Assembly (NCBI RefSeq): GCF_000235405.2
Contig: NC_017095.1
Span: forward strand, 1,885,501 to 1,949,500
DNA: 64,000 nucleotides
Reading direction: 5' to 3'
From: Fervidobacterium pennivorans DSM 9078
GTDB lineage: Bacteria; Thermotogota; Thermotogae; Thermotogales; Fervidobacteriaceae
Shown here piece by piece: positions 1 to 8,810 of this stretch. The position numbers and the translations under genes are program-made. The first letter of the stretch is position 1. Every line of letters begins with the position of its first letter. The notes under the pieces were generated by a model, which was not told where the DNA came from, did not search any database, and saw only the letters and a program-made list of their open reading frames with translations.

Positions 1-1116
1 ATGCGCCTGATTACACTGGAATTTAAAAGAGTTATCTCACGTCCTATTACGTACATAGTATTATTAGGCTTGCCGATACTTTTTATCTCACTCGGTAGTG
101 TATTTTTTAATTCATTTGGTGCGGATAGTTTGAAAATAGGGGTTTACAGTGAAGACAGGTCACCACTTTCCAAATTTACCGTGGGAATTGTCATGTCTCT
201 GTTCCATGGAGGGACAATTCAATACGTCGGTCCAGATTATGTTGAAAAACTTAAGAACGGGGAGCTTAATGCGGTTGTCATAATCCCAAGTGATTTTACT
301 ACATCGTTGTTTTTGGCAAGGCAGACGGAAATTAGGTATGTTCCAAGTCCTGTAGATACACAACTTTCGGCAGCAGCTTATCTTGTGTTTAAAAAGCTCT
401 TCGAAGACTTAAGTGGTGGTCCATTTTTCAATCCAAAAGTGCTCCAACAGATGTACACTTCATCGAGTGTGCCTGCTCCAAAACTTGTTACGGACAAGGA
501 AGTGAATTTTAGTCAAGTATTTGCACCAAGTTTGATTCTTTTGATAACCATGTTTGCTGCAATGTTGATAGGTGCAGGTAGTGTGGCTAATGACAAAGAA
601 CGTGGTCTATTTTTGTACTATTCCATCGGAAAGATAAAGCCTTATCATTACTATATTGCCAAGTTCACGACTACTTTTCTTATATCTTTCGTCGCGGGTT
701 TGGTTTCCTATTTTGTCTTTTTGATAAATGGTTTTTCCATGAGCATTCTAGTTATCTTAATCATCATTTTATCAAATGCTCTGTTTCATACGGCTTTAGG
801 AATAGCGATATCAGCATTTTCTCAAAACACCATGTCATCAAATCTTATCGCCGCAATTTTGGGTGTTCTGTTACTTTTCTCGAGCGGTTCGTTAATGCCT
901 GTATCATCTTTACCAGAGTTAGGAAAGAAGATTTTGAATTTTGTCCCAATATATAAATCAGTCTACTTACTTCGCATGGCACAGCTTTTTTCAATAAAGG
1001 ACGATTTCAAAGTTTTGATTACTAAAAATCTTTTTCTTTCGATCATAGGCGCCTCTATTTTTGGCGCATTATCAATTGTGTGCATTAAAAAAGAGTTTTC
1101 ACCAAAAAAGAGTTAA
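1..1116 (+). CDS. ABC-2 type transporter permease
   Basis: This is a 371-residue membrane subunit of an ABC transporter of the ABC-2 (export) class. There is one N-terminal membrane helix (about residues 15-35), an extracytoplasmic region of about 140 residues, then five or six hydrophobic helices from about residue 175 to 365. This is the layout of YhgE/NatB/CcmB-like ABC-2 permeases. The window starts exactly on its ATG, so its ribosome site and the expected ATP-binding partner gene, probably just upstream, cannot be seen. The N-terminal sequence MRLITLEFKR is typical of a real start. The exported substrate cannot be deduced; drugs, lipids or ions are all possible. Confidence 0.8.
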   Translation: MRLITLEFKRVISRPITYIVLLGLPILFISLGSVFFNSFGADSLKIGVYSEDRSPLSKFTVGIVMSLFHGGTIQYVGPDYVEKLKNGELNAVVIIPSDFTTSLFLARQTEIRYVPSPVDTQLSAAAYLVFKKLFEDLSGGPFFNPKVLQQMYTSSSVPAPKLVTDKEVNFSQVFAPSLILLITMFAAMLIGAGSVANDKERGLFLYYSIGKIKPYHYYIAKFTTTFLISFVAGLVSYFVFLINGFSMSILVILIIILSNALFHTALGIAISAFSQNTMSSNLIAAILGVLLLFSSGSLMPVSSLPELGKKILNFVPIYKSVYLLRMAQLFSIKDDFKVLITKNLFLSIIGASIFGALSIVCIKKEFSPKKS

Positions 1117-1175
1117 CAATTTGAGAAAAGATAAAAATACTAAGCATAAAAGAATGAAAAGACGGAGGGATAACC

Positions 1176-1859
1176 TTGGGAGAGATGGTAAAACTGATTT
1201 TTGTGCTATTGTTGGTAGTTTTAGTTGTTATCATTTCAGTAAATTCTAAGAGGCAAATTCCGTGGGATTGGCAGATTTCTCAGCACGTTAGTGAAAGTTC
1301 CGATACTTTAGCTCCAACCATTGCACAAAGCGTGCAATCCGAAAGTTCAGAAAAAGTTTCACAATCTCCAACAGCCTCAGAAACTTACACTCAATCCACA
1401 AGTTCTCAATTTAGCCTGCAAGACGCAGCTGGACAGACCGGATACACTGGCGACACAGAAAACTCAACGACCGCTGCCGAGACTTACGAGGTAAATAATA
1501 CAACGGGCACACTGTTGATACCACTTGTGACTACCGCAACGGAAACTACCAACATGACTGGCTTGGACATATATAATGAACTGAAAGAGGTTGAACAAGC
1601 TGCTAGGAAATATATAAGTGGAGGTTTTAGAATCTCAACTCTCAATTCACAGTCGATTTATTCCAAAGGTTACATGAGTGAGTATTTGGCAAATAGATAC
1701 GAAGTGGGTTACAAGCTTTCTGGAGAAGGGTACACCATATTCATTAAGCCAAAGTACGAAATTCCCGATAATGTTTTGGAGGAACTTGCAGGGAAACCTA
1801 AAATTCGGTTGGATGGACAAAGTGTAGTGTATGAGTTTTGGATAAGGGCTTACAGATAA
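1176..1859 (+). CDS. Membrane-anchored protein with Ser/Thr-rich linker, function unknown
   Basis: The start is TTG at 1176, six bases after a GGAGGG ribosome site at 1164-1169. The 227-residue product has one hydrophobic helix near the N-terminus (about residues 5-22). A low-complexity stretch rich in Ser, Thr, Gln and Glu follows (about 35-125). A compact C-terminal domain of about 95 residues ends in a beta-rich segment. The layout suggests an anchored protein whose flexible linker places a small domain outside the membrane. It lies 59 bases after the ABC-2 permease and 65 bases before the CotH-like gene, so all three could be co-transcribed. I do not recognise the C-terminal domain. Confidence 0.7.
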   Translation: MGEMVKLIFVLLLVVLVVIISVNSKRQIPWDWQISQHVSESSDTLAPTIAQSVQSESSEKVSQSPTASETYTQSTSSQFSLQDAAGQTGYTGDTENSTTAAETYEVNNTTGTLLIPLVTTATETTNMTGLDIYNELKEVEQAARKYISGGFRISTLNSQSIYSKGYMSEYLANRYEVGYKLSGEGYTIFIKPKYEIPDNVLEELAGKPKIRLDGQSVVYEFWIRAYR

Positions 1860-1924
1860 TGGTGGATGATAATTCACGGTAAAAAGGGGGAGGCTGAACA
1901 CGCTCAGTAAAAGGGGGGAGCAAA

Positions 1925-3505
1925 ATGAGAAGTCAAGTAATTGTTGCGATTGTTTTTGCCGTATTGGTTTCGACTATAGCTTTTTCCCAACTCATTATAT
2001 CCCATGAATCGGGATTTTACGAGAGCCCATTCCAAGTAGAAATTAAATCAACGGTCGGTGGGCAAATTTACTATACTATGGATGGTACTGACCCAGTCAT
2101 TGGTAATACAAGAACTGTTGAGTATGAAAGAGCTATACCTATAGTTGAACGATACGATAACACGCTTATTTATATTCCAACATCTCCTTTATATTGGAAA
2201 AAACCCGAAGGAGAATTCAAAAAAGCAACCGTTCTAAAGATTATCGAGGTTGTGAACGGAAAGGTTACTGATAGTGCCGTAAGAACATACTTTGTAGGAA
2301 TACACCACGACTTACCAGTTGTTTCAATAATCACTGATCCCTCAAACCTTTTTGATGAAGAAAAGGGAATTTACGTCCCTGGCAAACTCTTTGATTCCGC
2401 AAACCCTGAGTGGAGCGGTAACTACCACCAAAGGGGAAGCGATTGGGAAAGAAAGGCCATTATGGAATATTTTGAAAATGGAAAACTTGTTTACCGAACG
2501 GATATAGGTTTGAGGATCCATGGTGAATACACTCGGAATTTCCCGATAAAATCTCTCAGGCTATATGCGAGGAACAGGGAAGGAGAGTTCACTTATCCAT
2601 TCTTTGGAAGAATAGGTTACAAAAAGCTTATTCTAAGAAACTCCGGCAACGATTGGGAAGCGACGTATATCCGGGATTCAGCAGTGCAAGAAATCTTCAA
2701 AGGATTAAATTTTGACACACAGGATAATTATCCGGTTGTTCATTACATCAACGGAGAATACTGGGGGATAATCTATTTGATGGAGTATTACGATCAAAGA
2801 TACCTGCAAGTAAAACACGGAGTCAGTGAGAAAAACACGGTGATTATAAATGGAGATTTGAGCATACAAGATGGAAAAGAAGGCGGTCAAGAAAGCTTTG
2901 TCAAACTCGCCGAATTTGTTAAGGACAACGATTTATCAAGACCAGAAAATTATTCGTATGTTGCGAGTATGATAGATATTGACAGCTATATAGAGTACAA
3001 AATTGCTGAAATCATAGCCGGAAATATGGACTGGCCCGGTAATAACGAACGGATGTGGCGAGTTTTGAAACCTGAGGACAAACATTTTGGTGACGGTAAA
3101 TGGAGATGGATGATGTATGACATGGACCTTTCCTTTTGGGAGCCAACACATAACACACTAAAAGTTGCAATGTATGGTGACCCAAATGTTTGGGTTACTG
3201 TAACAGTGGGTGCCACATCGACACTCCTTTTCAGAAGACTATTGGAAAATGAAGACTTTAAGAAGAAATTCCTGGAAAGGTTCGACTATGTACTAAACGT
3301 GGTATTTAATGAGGATAGGGTTGTAAAAATCATAGATGAACATGCAAGTCGAATAAAGACAGAGATAGCCTTACATTCCAGACGCTGGGGAAAGCCAGAA
3401 ATAGACAACTGGGAAAGTGAAATAGAGTGGATGAAAGAGTTCGCAAGGGAACGGAAGAGATATATAAGAGAATACTTGAACGCGATTTTTGGAACTGGAA
3501 AATGA
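1925..3505 (+). CDS. Secreted CotH-type kinase-like protein with N-terminal chitobiase-C-like domain
   Basis: The 526-residue product begins with a signal peptide ending near residue 22 (AFS-QL). Residues 25-60 resemble the chitobiase/beta-hexosaminidase C-terminal beta fold (IYYTMDGTDP). From about residue 125 to 515 it matches the CotH family, with the conserved blocks GNMDWPGNNERMW (about 365) and WRWMMYDMDLSFW (about 393). CotH proteins have an atypical protein-kinase fold, and spore-coat CotH phosphorylates CotB and CotG in Bacillus. This organism shows no sign of sporulating, so an extracytoplasmic role on surface proteins or polysaccharides is inferred. GGGGGAG at 1915-1921 serves as ribosome site. 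A strong terminator follows at 3631. Confidence 0.8.
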   Translation: MRSQVIVAIVFAVLVSTIAFSQLIISHESGFYESPFQVEIKSTVGGQIYYTMDGTDPVIGNTRTVEYERAIPIVERYDNTLIYIPTSPLYWKKPEGEFKKATVLKIIEVVNGKVTDSAVRTYFVGIHHDLPVVSIITDPSNLFDEEKGIYVPGKLFDSANPEWSGNYHQRGSDWERKAIMEYFENGKLVYRTDIGLRIHGEYTRNFPIKSLRLYARNREGEFTYPFFGRIGYKKLILRNSGNDWEATYIRDSAVQEIFKGLNFDTQDNYPVVHYINGEYWGIIYLMEYYDQRYLQVKHGVSEKNTVIINGDLSIQDGKEGGQESFVKLAEFVKDNDLSRPENYSYVASMIDIDSYIEYKIAEIIAGNMDWPGNNERMWRVLKPEDKHFGDGKWRWMMYDMDLSFWEPTHNTLKVAMYGDPNVWVTVTVGATSTLLFRRLLENEDFKKKFLERFDYVLNVVFNEDRVVKIIDEHASRIKTEIALHSRRWGKPEIDNWESEIEWMKEFARERKRYIREYLNAIFGTGK

Positions 3506-3630
3506 TTTAGTTACTAAACAAGTATGCAATTACACTGTTTTACAGTTTAGCTGCTTGTTTTACGACAATTTTCCGTATGACATTTTGCTCGTGGGGAAAT
3601 TATAAAAAAGAATAAAAACGAGCAAAGATT

Positions 3631-3678
3631 AAAAAGACCGCCTTTTGTCAAAAAATTGTGAAAGGCGGTCTTTTTTTA
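3631..3678 (+). terminator. Rho-independent terminator after the CotH-like gene
   Basis: AAAGACCGCCTTT is followed, after a 16-base A/T-rich loop, by its exact complement AAAGGCGGTCTTT and a run of seven T. It ends the transcript of the CotH-like gene. Confidence 0.9.
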
Positions 3679-3764
3679 TCCATGCTGATTTCTAGGTGAA
3701 AAATCATCATCTGGAAAAAAAGTCTAAATCTTTAATTTTTAGCGAAGTAAAACTTTGTTGTTAA

Positions 3765-3793
3765 TTGAAAGTTCGTATTACTTACATTATGAT
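3765..3793 (+). promoter_or_regulatory. Sigma-A type promoter for the NSS transporter
   Basis: TTGAAA at 3765-3770 and TATGAT at 3788-3793 are separated by 17 bases. They lie about 95 bases before the transporter start, in the gap after the upstream terminator. Apart from this promoter and that terminator, nothing is recognised in 3506-3888. Confidence 0.55.
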
Positions 3794-3888
3794 TTATGTT
3801 GAGTTGTTATTCAAGATAGAACTTTTGCCCTTCGAGTTTCTTTTTATTTTTTCTTTAATCCTCAAAATTTTGGGAGGTGTGGATTTCT

Positions 3889-5502
3889 ATGGGCAACAAA
3901 AGGTCTGCTGGAAAGACAAAAGATTCTAGCAACTTATCTTTCCACGAAAGGGAACACTGGGGCAGCAAGTTAGGGCTGATTCTCGCGATGGCAGGTAACG
4001 CGATAGGTTTGGGAAACTTTTGGAGGTTTCCATATCAGGCCGCCAAAAATGGTGGCGGAGCTTTTATGATTCCTTATTTTGCTGCCTTACTGTTCATGGG
4101 AATACCTCTTTTGATAATAGAGTGGTCTATGGGACGATACGGTGGACGGTACGGATATGGAACTATAGGACCTATGGTTTACCTGCAGGCAAAAGAAGGT
4201 GCAAGTAAAAAGGTTGCTTTAGTTCTTGGTGCTTTAGCTGGAGCGATTGCACTCTCTGTTGTTGTATTGTTGAACTCTTATTACAACCATATCATAGGAT
4301 GGACGCTTGGGTATGCATGGTTGACTGCAACTGGCGGATATATGGACCCTTCAGTTGATACAGTCTCATACTTTGTTCATTATATTCAAAGTCCTTCGTT
4401 GGTTTTCACTTTCTGGATAATTACCTTGGCGATATTATGGTATGTAGCGCGAGGTGGTGTTCAGAAAGGTGTGGAAAGGCTAGCAAAAATTGCAATGCCA
4501 ACAATATATGTCTTTGCTTTGATTCTTCTTATCAGAGCACTTACACTTGGCTCACCTGTTAAACCTGAGTGGGCACCCATCAAGGGACTGGACTTTTTGT
4601 GGGCACCTCGATGGAATGAACTGAACTGGTCGTCAACACTTGCAGCGGCAGGTCAAATATTCTTCACCCTTTCACTTGGGATGGGTATAATTCAAAACTA
4701 TGCTTCTTATTTGAAAAAAGACGATGATATAGTAACATCCGCGGTTGCTACTGCTTCACTAAATGAATTTGCAGAAGTAATCCTTGCTGGAACAATAGTA
4801 ATACCCATTGCCTTTACTTTCCTTGGACCGGAAGGGTTAAAGAGTGGTGTAGGACTTTCTTTCATAGCCTTGCCGAATGTATTTAGAACGATGGTTGGTG
4901 GTAATGTCATTGGAACATTGTGGTTCTTGTTACTTTTCTTTGCAGGTATCACAAGCTCTATAGCGATGTTCAATTACTTGGTAGCATTTTTAGAAGAACA
5001 GTTTGGAGTCGACCGAAAGAAAGGTTCAAGCGTGATATTCGCACTTTATATACTCGCAGGTTTACCTATCGCGTTGGAACCAATCGTTACGAAAACAAGC
5101 GAACTATTATACCTCACAGAGCTTGACAACTGGGTAGGTTCTTATCTGTTAGTTGTTTTGGGATTGATTGAAATAATATCAGCCGTCTGGCTATTCAAGG
5201 AAAAAGGTTTAGAAGAAATCAATAATGGGAGCTACTGGAAGGTTCCAAAATGGTTCTATTCAATAGTCATGAAATTGATAACCCCGGCGTTCATAATTGT
5301 ATTGCTCGTATTTTCAACCATTGATTACGCCAAAAATGGTTATCTAAAAGTAGTGCCAGATTTTGCGAAAAATTATCCAAACTTAATTCCATGGGTCTTT
5401 GCCGCAAGGTCAGTTATGGTTCTTGTGTTCTTACTTAGCTTCATTTTGATTTATAGGGCTCTGAATAATATGCAGAAAAATGAGGCAGGTGGGAAACAAT
5501 GA
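3889..5502 (+). CDS. Sodium-dependent amino-acid transporter, NSS (SNF) family, MetP-like
   Basis: The 537-residue membrane protein has about 12 helices. The family hallmark lies near the N-terminus (WGSKLGLILAMAGNAIGLGN, then FWRFPYQ); in LeuT this segment binds Na+ and the substrate amine. NSS proteins import amino acids coupled to Na+. ATG 3889 is chosen because GGGAGGTG at 3872-3879 lies nine bases before it. An in-frame GTG at 3877 overlaps this site and is unlikely to be used. The stop codon overlaps the start of a MetS-like small subunit. This points to the two-component MetPS type, known in Corynebacterium for methionine and alanine uptake. The actual substrate is unknown. Confidence 0.9.
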   Translation: MGNKRSAGKTKDSSNLSFHEREHWGSKLGLILAMAGNAIGLGNFWRFPYQAAKNGGGAFMIPYFAALLFMGIPLLIIEWSMGRYGGRYGYGTIGPMVYLQAKEGASKKVALVLGALAGAIALSVVVLLNSYYNHIIGWTLGYAWLTATGGYMDPSVDTVSYFVHYIQSPSLVFTFWIITLAILWYVARGGVQKGVERLAKIAMPTIYVFALILLIRALTLGSPVKPEWAPIKGLDFLWAPRWNELNWSSTLAAAGQIFFTLSLGMGIIQNYASYLKKDDDIVTSAVATASLNEFAEVILAGTIVIPIAFTFLGPEGLKSGVGLSFIALPNVFRTMVGGNVIGTLWFLLLFFAGITSSIAMFNYLVAFLEEQFGVDRKKGSSVIFALYILAGLPIALEPIVTKTSELLYLTELDNWVGSYLLVVLGLIEIISAVWLFKEKGLEEINNGSYWKVPKWFYSIVMKLITPAFIIVLLVFSTIDYAKNGYLKVVPDFAKNYPNLIPWVFAARSVMVLVFLLSFILIYRALNNMQKNEAGGKQ

Positions 5503-5606
5503 GCACACCAGCACTTGTTTTTATGCTTGCCAGTTGGGGATTCATAATTCTACTCTCCGCAGCTTCAATAGGGACTATTTTAAAGAACTCTAAGAAAGCG
5601 AAATAA
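5499..5606 (+). CDS. MetS-like small subunit of the NSS transporter (35 aa)
   Basis: A 35-codon gene starts at ATG 5499, overlapping the transporter stop by four bases (ATGA). The site GGTGGGA lies just upstream. The product has one hydrophobic helix (about residues 5-27, LVFMLASWGFIILLSAASIG) and a basic tail KNSKKAK. The size, single helix and coupling behind an NSS gene match the MetS small subunit, which is required for methionine transport by MetP in Corynebacterium glutamicum. It is too short for most gene callers. Translational coupling suggests a stoichiometric complex. Confidence 0.75.
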   Translation: MSTPALVFMLASWGFIILLSAASIGTILKNSKKAK

Positions 5607-5618
5607 AAACTCCAAAAA

Positions 5619-5644
5619 TGCAGCCGCCTTGCAAGGCGGCTGCA
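5619..5644. terminator. Bidirectional hairpin between the NSS operon and the heliorhodopsin gene
   Basis: TGCAGCCGCCTT and AAGGCGGCTGCA form a perfect 12-bp stem with a GC loop between convergent genes. The flanking T and A tracts are short, so it probably serves both strands, with moderate efficiency. Confidence 0.75.
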
Positions 5645-5663
5645 ATTTAAAGACTGACCTTAA

Positions 5664-6413
5664 TTACTTAGGTTGCAACGTTCCGGCGAAAACTTGCCAG
5701 ACTAAGATTGTTTTTGAAACAAGGCTCAAGATGATGTAGACTTTTTCACCGTATAAATAGTCTTTCCACTTGCCAATCTTTTTATACTGCAAAGTCATAT
5801 TTATTGGGAATAGGTTAAAGAAAATAGCGATACTGACAAATATCCAAATCACAAAGTCAGGTGGATTTGATCTGAGTATGACTAGGAATACCACTATCCA
5901 TGGGATTAACCCAGCAAATACCCCAAAGTAGAATGGACTCCAAACGGTTTTCTCTGTGAACTGATTAATTAATTCCATCAGATATCCAAAGAGTATCATT
6001 GTTGCGTTGATTGAGAATATGAGTAGTAAAGTTCCAAAATCAGAGATACCTACGAGCATAGCTATGATGATCATCATGATGGAGGAAGAGATTGAATACT
6101 CTGCCCATCTGAATGGGTTAATACCTTTACTCAGGTCTTCGTTGTACTTTTTGTTGAATACCGTAGCAACTAATAGATGGAAAATAAACGTTATGAATGG
6201 GAAAGAAGCTATAAGATATGCAAGCTTAACATCGAAGAGATTTTCCACTGCTGGGATGAGACTGCGTGTAGTTTCATCGAATTTCAAAAATCCCCTTGTT
6301 ATGGTTATTGAAAAGTCGTTTGCAAGAACTAATACCACTATTCCTTGCACAAGATGGAAAATTGCAGCAAACAGATTCATTTCCCTCAACTTGGTAAGTT
6401 CACCATTTTTCAT
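5664..6413 (-). CDS. Heliorhodopsin
   Basis: This 249-residue protein has seven predicted helices (about 11-31, 63-86, 103-122, 125-147, 158-181, 186-209, 222-245). Heliorhodopsin hallmarks are visible. RWAEYSISSS carries Glu105, the counterion position (E107 in HeR-48C12). His20 and His79 match the internal histidines H23 and H80. NMTLQY is in helix 6. EKVYIILSLVSKTILVWQ carries Lys234, the retinal Schiff-base lysine (K241). Heliorhodopsins are photoreceptors of inverted topology with slow photocycles and unsettled function. The start ATG 6413 has AAGGGG nearby. It lies 21 bases after priA on the same strand and is the last gene of the pelG-to-here series. No retinal-synthesis gene is in the window. 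Confidence 0.9.
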   Translation of the reverse strand: MKNGELTKLREMNLFAAIFHLVQGIVVLVLANDFSITITRGFLKFDETTRSLIPAVENLFDVKLAYLIASFPFITFIFHLLVATVFNKKYNEDLSKGINPFRWAEYSISSSIMMIIIAMLVGISDFGTLLLIFSINATMILFGYLMELINQFTEKTVWSPFYFGVFAGLIPWIVVFLVILRSNPPDFVIWIFVSIAIFFNLFPINMTLQYKKIGKWKDYLYGEKVYIILSLVSKTILVWQVFAGTLQPK

Positions 6414-6434
6414 CTTAATACCCCTTTTCGTATG

Positions 6435-8774
6435 TTATATCTCCGGAGGAGTGACCTGCACAACCCAATCCCCCGGATATTTGGTTTTGATTTCACTAAT
6501 TAAATTAACAACTTTAGATACATTTGTGGTTTTAACAAAGAACTGATAACGATATTTGTTCGCAACTTTAAATACGGGGTGCTCAGAAGGGCCAAGTATT
6601 TCTATATACAGCTCTTCTGCGTTGAGAATTTCGTTGTAAACGGCGTCGATGGTTTCTCTGGCTATTTCTTCTGATTGGTTTGAATACATAACATGCACAA
6701 TATCTGCGAATGGAGGATAATTCAATTCTCTTCTTAACGACAATTCACGCTCGTAATAACCTATAACATCCTGTGCACTTGCGTAAACAATTACGGGATT
6801 GTTCGGGTCGTAGGTTTGTATGATAGCTTTGCCTTTTTCTTTTCTCCCAGCTCTACCAATGACTTGGACAAGGAGTTGAAAAGTTCTTAATGGAGCGTTT
6901 ATATCAGGATAAGATATCAACGCATCGACGTCAACGATTCCAACGAGACCTATTCGATAGATATCCAGTCCTTTTGTTATCATCTTCGTCCCTGTAACGA
7001 TTTCCAATTTTCCTTCTCTTAAAGCTTCGAGGACTTTTTTCAGTTTTTCAGGAGTGTCAATAATTTCTGCATCTATTCGTCCAATATTTTTACCAGGGAA
7101 GAGTTCCCTGAGTTCTCTTTCTATCTTTTCAGTCCCTGTGCCTTTGTCTGTGAATAGTTGAGAGCCACAAACTGGGCACATATTCGGAACACCTTTTTCC
7201 AAACCGCACAGATGACATTTCAGCTTTTCGGAATCGGAGTGGTAAGTCATGGAGACATCGCAGTTGTCACATTTCACGGTGTGACCACATACGGCACATT
7301 GGACCCTTGAAAATCCTTTTCGACGGGTGAATATCAAAGCTGACATGCCCTTGTTTAGAACGTTTGTAATTTCTTCGTGAAGTGTCTTAGATATCGAAGG
7401 AGTCACTTTCTTTTCTTTCCTCATGTCGATGATTTCAACTTCTGGTAATTCTACGTTGAATCTCTTTGTGAGAACGTGGAATTTGTAGAGCCCATCCTTT
7501 GCAAGTTTGTAGGTTTCAAGATGTGGAGTTGCAGAGCCAAATATAATGGTTACTGGAAAGTGATGTAGTATCTTTCTCACATCGTAATATGGCTCACTGT
7601 TGTTGTAGTATCCTTCGTCTTGTTCTTCATCAACAACGACAAGTTTTAAATTCTTCAAGGGAACGAAGAGGGCACTGCGCGGACCAACGAGGATGTTTAT
7701 TTCCCCTTTTACTGCTTTTGACCATATTTCTACCCTTTTTGCGTCTGTCTGATAGCTGTGATACACCGCGATGGGGATATCTGGAAAGTGTTTTCGCAGT
7801 CTTGCAATGGTTTGTTCTGTTAGTGATATCTCTGGCACAAGGTAAATCACATTACCAAAGTTCAGTGCGTGTTTAATAACATCTAAATAAACCTCTGTTT
7901 TTCCGCTTCCTGTAGGACCAAAAAGTAGGTGTTTTAAATGCGTTTTTCGGTCGTTTAATTCTTCTAAGATATTTTCTACGGCTTTGTGCTGTTCGTCCGT
8001 TAGCTTTCTTTTACTGTTAAGTTGTTCAGTTGTTTCGTTTGTAATTGGTAGTTCTGTTATTTCAACAACACCTTTATTTTTTAGTTGCACTAAAACACTT
8101 TTATCTATACCTTCGCCTTCCAAGTCGCTCAGTATTTCATCGACGGTTGATACTCCTTTTAAAAGCAAATAGTTTACAACTACCGATTGTTTTGAAGTCA
8201 ATCGTAACTTTGCCAATTCTTCTGGGGAAGCTAAAAGCTTTACAAATTCTTCTTTGCCCCTTGGTCTTGGCTTTTTAGTTTCGAAATCGCGGAAAATTCT
8301 AACCAGCCCATTTTCGATGTACTCTTTTGCCTTGCTCATTTTCCTAAATTCTTCGTATTTCATCTTTGGAAGGTTAAACAACGGGTTAGCACTTTCAACA
8401 AATAGCGTGAAGTATTTGTCAAAACTGGGAGGGAATGATAAGTCGAACAACCGACCTATTGGATAACCCAGAGAAAGTGCACAGTCGATAAATGCATTTA
8501 GTCGGACACTATCTATGAATGAAATATAGTCACAACGTTCAATGATTTTCGGTACCTTAGATGAATTCAATCCTATTTTCTCAAAGTCAATAAGTTCTTT
8601 TATGTTACTCTTCCATATTTTTTCAATACTCTCAAACTTTTGAATCACATACGCCAAAGTCTTTTTATTTCTAAAAGATACCACAACCCTTTCTCCAAGG
8701 GTTATGTTTTCAGCGGAAGAGTATACGAACATCTTGTTCTCCGAGTAATTCGATATTGCTACAACGTAATACAT
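6435..8774 (-). CDS. priA: Primosomal protein N' (replication restart helicase PriA)
   Basis: The 779-residue protein recognises stalled forks and loads the replicative helicase. Visible parts are the Walker A motif GPTGSGKT at about residues 286-293, the DEEQ-type Walker B (VVVDEEQD) near 380, and a zinc-binding insertion with eight Cys in CxxC pairs (about 485-530). The C-terminal helicase motifs include GTKMITKGLD and QVIGRAGR. The DNA-binding N-terminal third is divergent, as in other Thermotogales. ATG 8774 follows AAGGAGCAGG. It lies 36 bases after the MTHFR gene and 21 before the heliorhodopsin gene. Confidence 0.95.
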   Translation of the reverse strand: MYYVVAISNYSENKMFVYSSAENITLGERVVVSFRNKKTLAYVIQKFESIEKIWKSNIKELIDFEKIGLNSSKVPKIIERCDYISFIDSVRLNAFIDCALSLGYPIGRLFDLSFPPSFDKYFTLFVESANPLFNLPKMKYEEFRKMSKAKEYIENGLVRIFRDFETKKPRPRGKEEFVKLLASPEELAKLRLTSKQSVVVNYLLLKGVSTVDEILSDLEGEGIDKSVLVQLKNKGVVEITELPITNETTEQLNSKRKLTDEQHKAVENILEELNDRKTHLKHLLFGPTGSGKTEVYLDVIKHALNFGNVIYLVPEISLTEQTIARLRKHFPDIPIAVYHSYQTDAKRVEIWSKAVKGEINILVGPRSALFVPLKNLKLVVVDEEQDEGYYNNSEPYYDVRKILHHFPVTIIFGSATPHLETYKLAKDGLYKFHVLTKRFNVELPEVEIIDMRKEKKVTPSISKTLHEEITNVLNKGMSALIFTRRKGFSRVQCAVCGHTVKCDNCDVSMTYHSDSEKLKCHLCGLEKGVPNMCPVCGSQLFTDKGTGTEKIERELRELFPGKNIGRIDAEIIDTPEKLKKVLEALREGKLEIVTGTKMITKGLDIYRIGLVGIVDVDALISYPDINAPLRTFQLLVQVIGRAGRKEKGKAIIQTYDPNNPVIVYASAQDVIGYYERELSLRRELNYPPFADIVHVMYSNQSEEIARETIDAVYNEILNAEELYIEILGPSEHPVFKVANKYRYQFFVKTTNVSKVVNLISEIKTKYPGDWVVQVTPPEI

Positions 8775-8810
8775 CGTTACCTGCTCCTTTTGTTTGACTC
8801 TCTTGTTTTT

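Noticed and set aside
6007-6546. 179-codon open frame on the plus strand across the heliorhodopsin gene
   Set aside because: It is antisense to a well-supported gene, has no ribosome site, and runs across the gap into priA. It has the Ser/Ile/Met-rich composition of a shadow frame.
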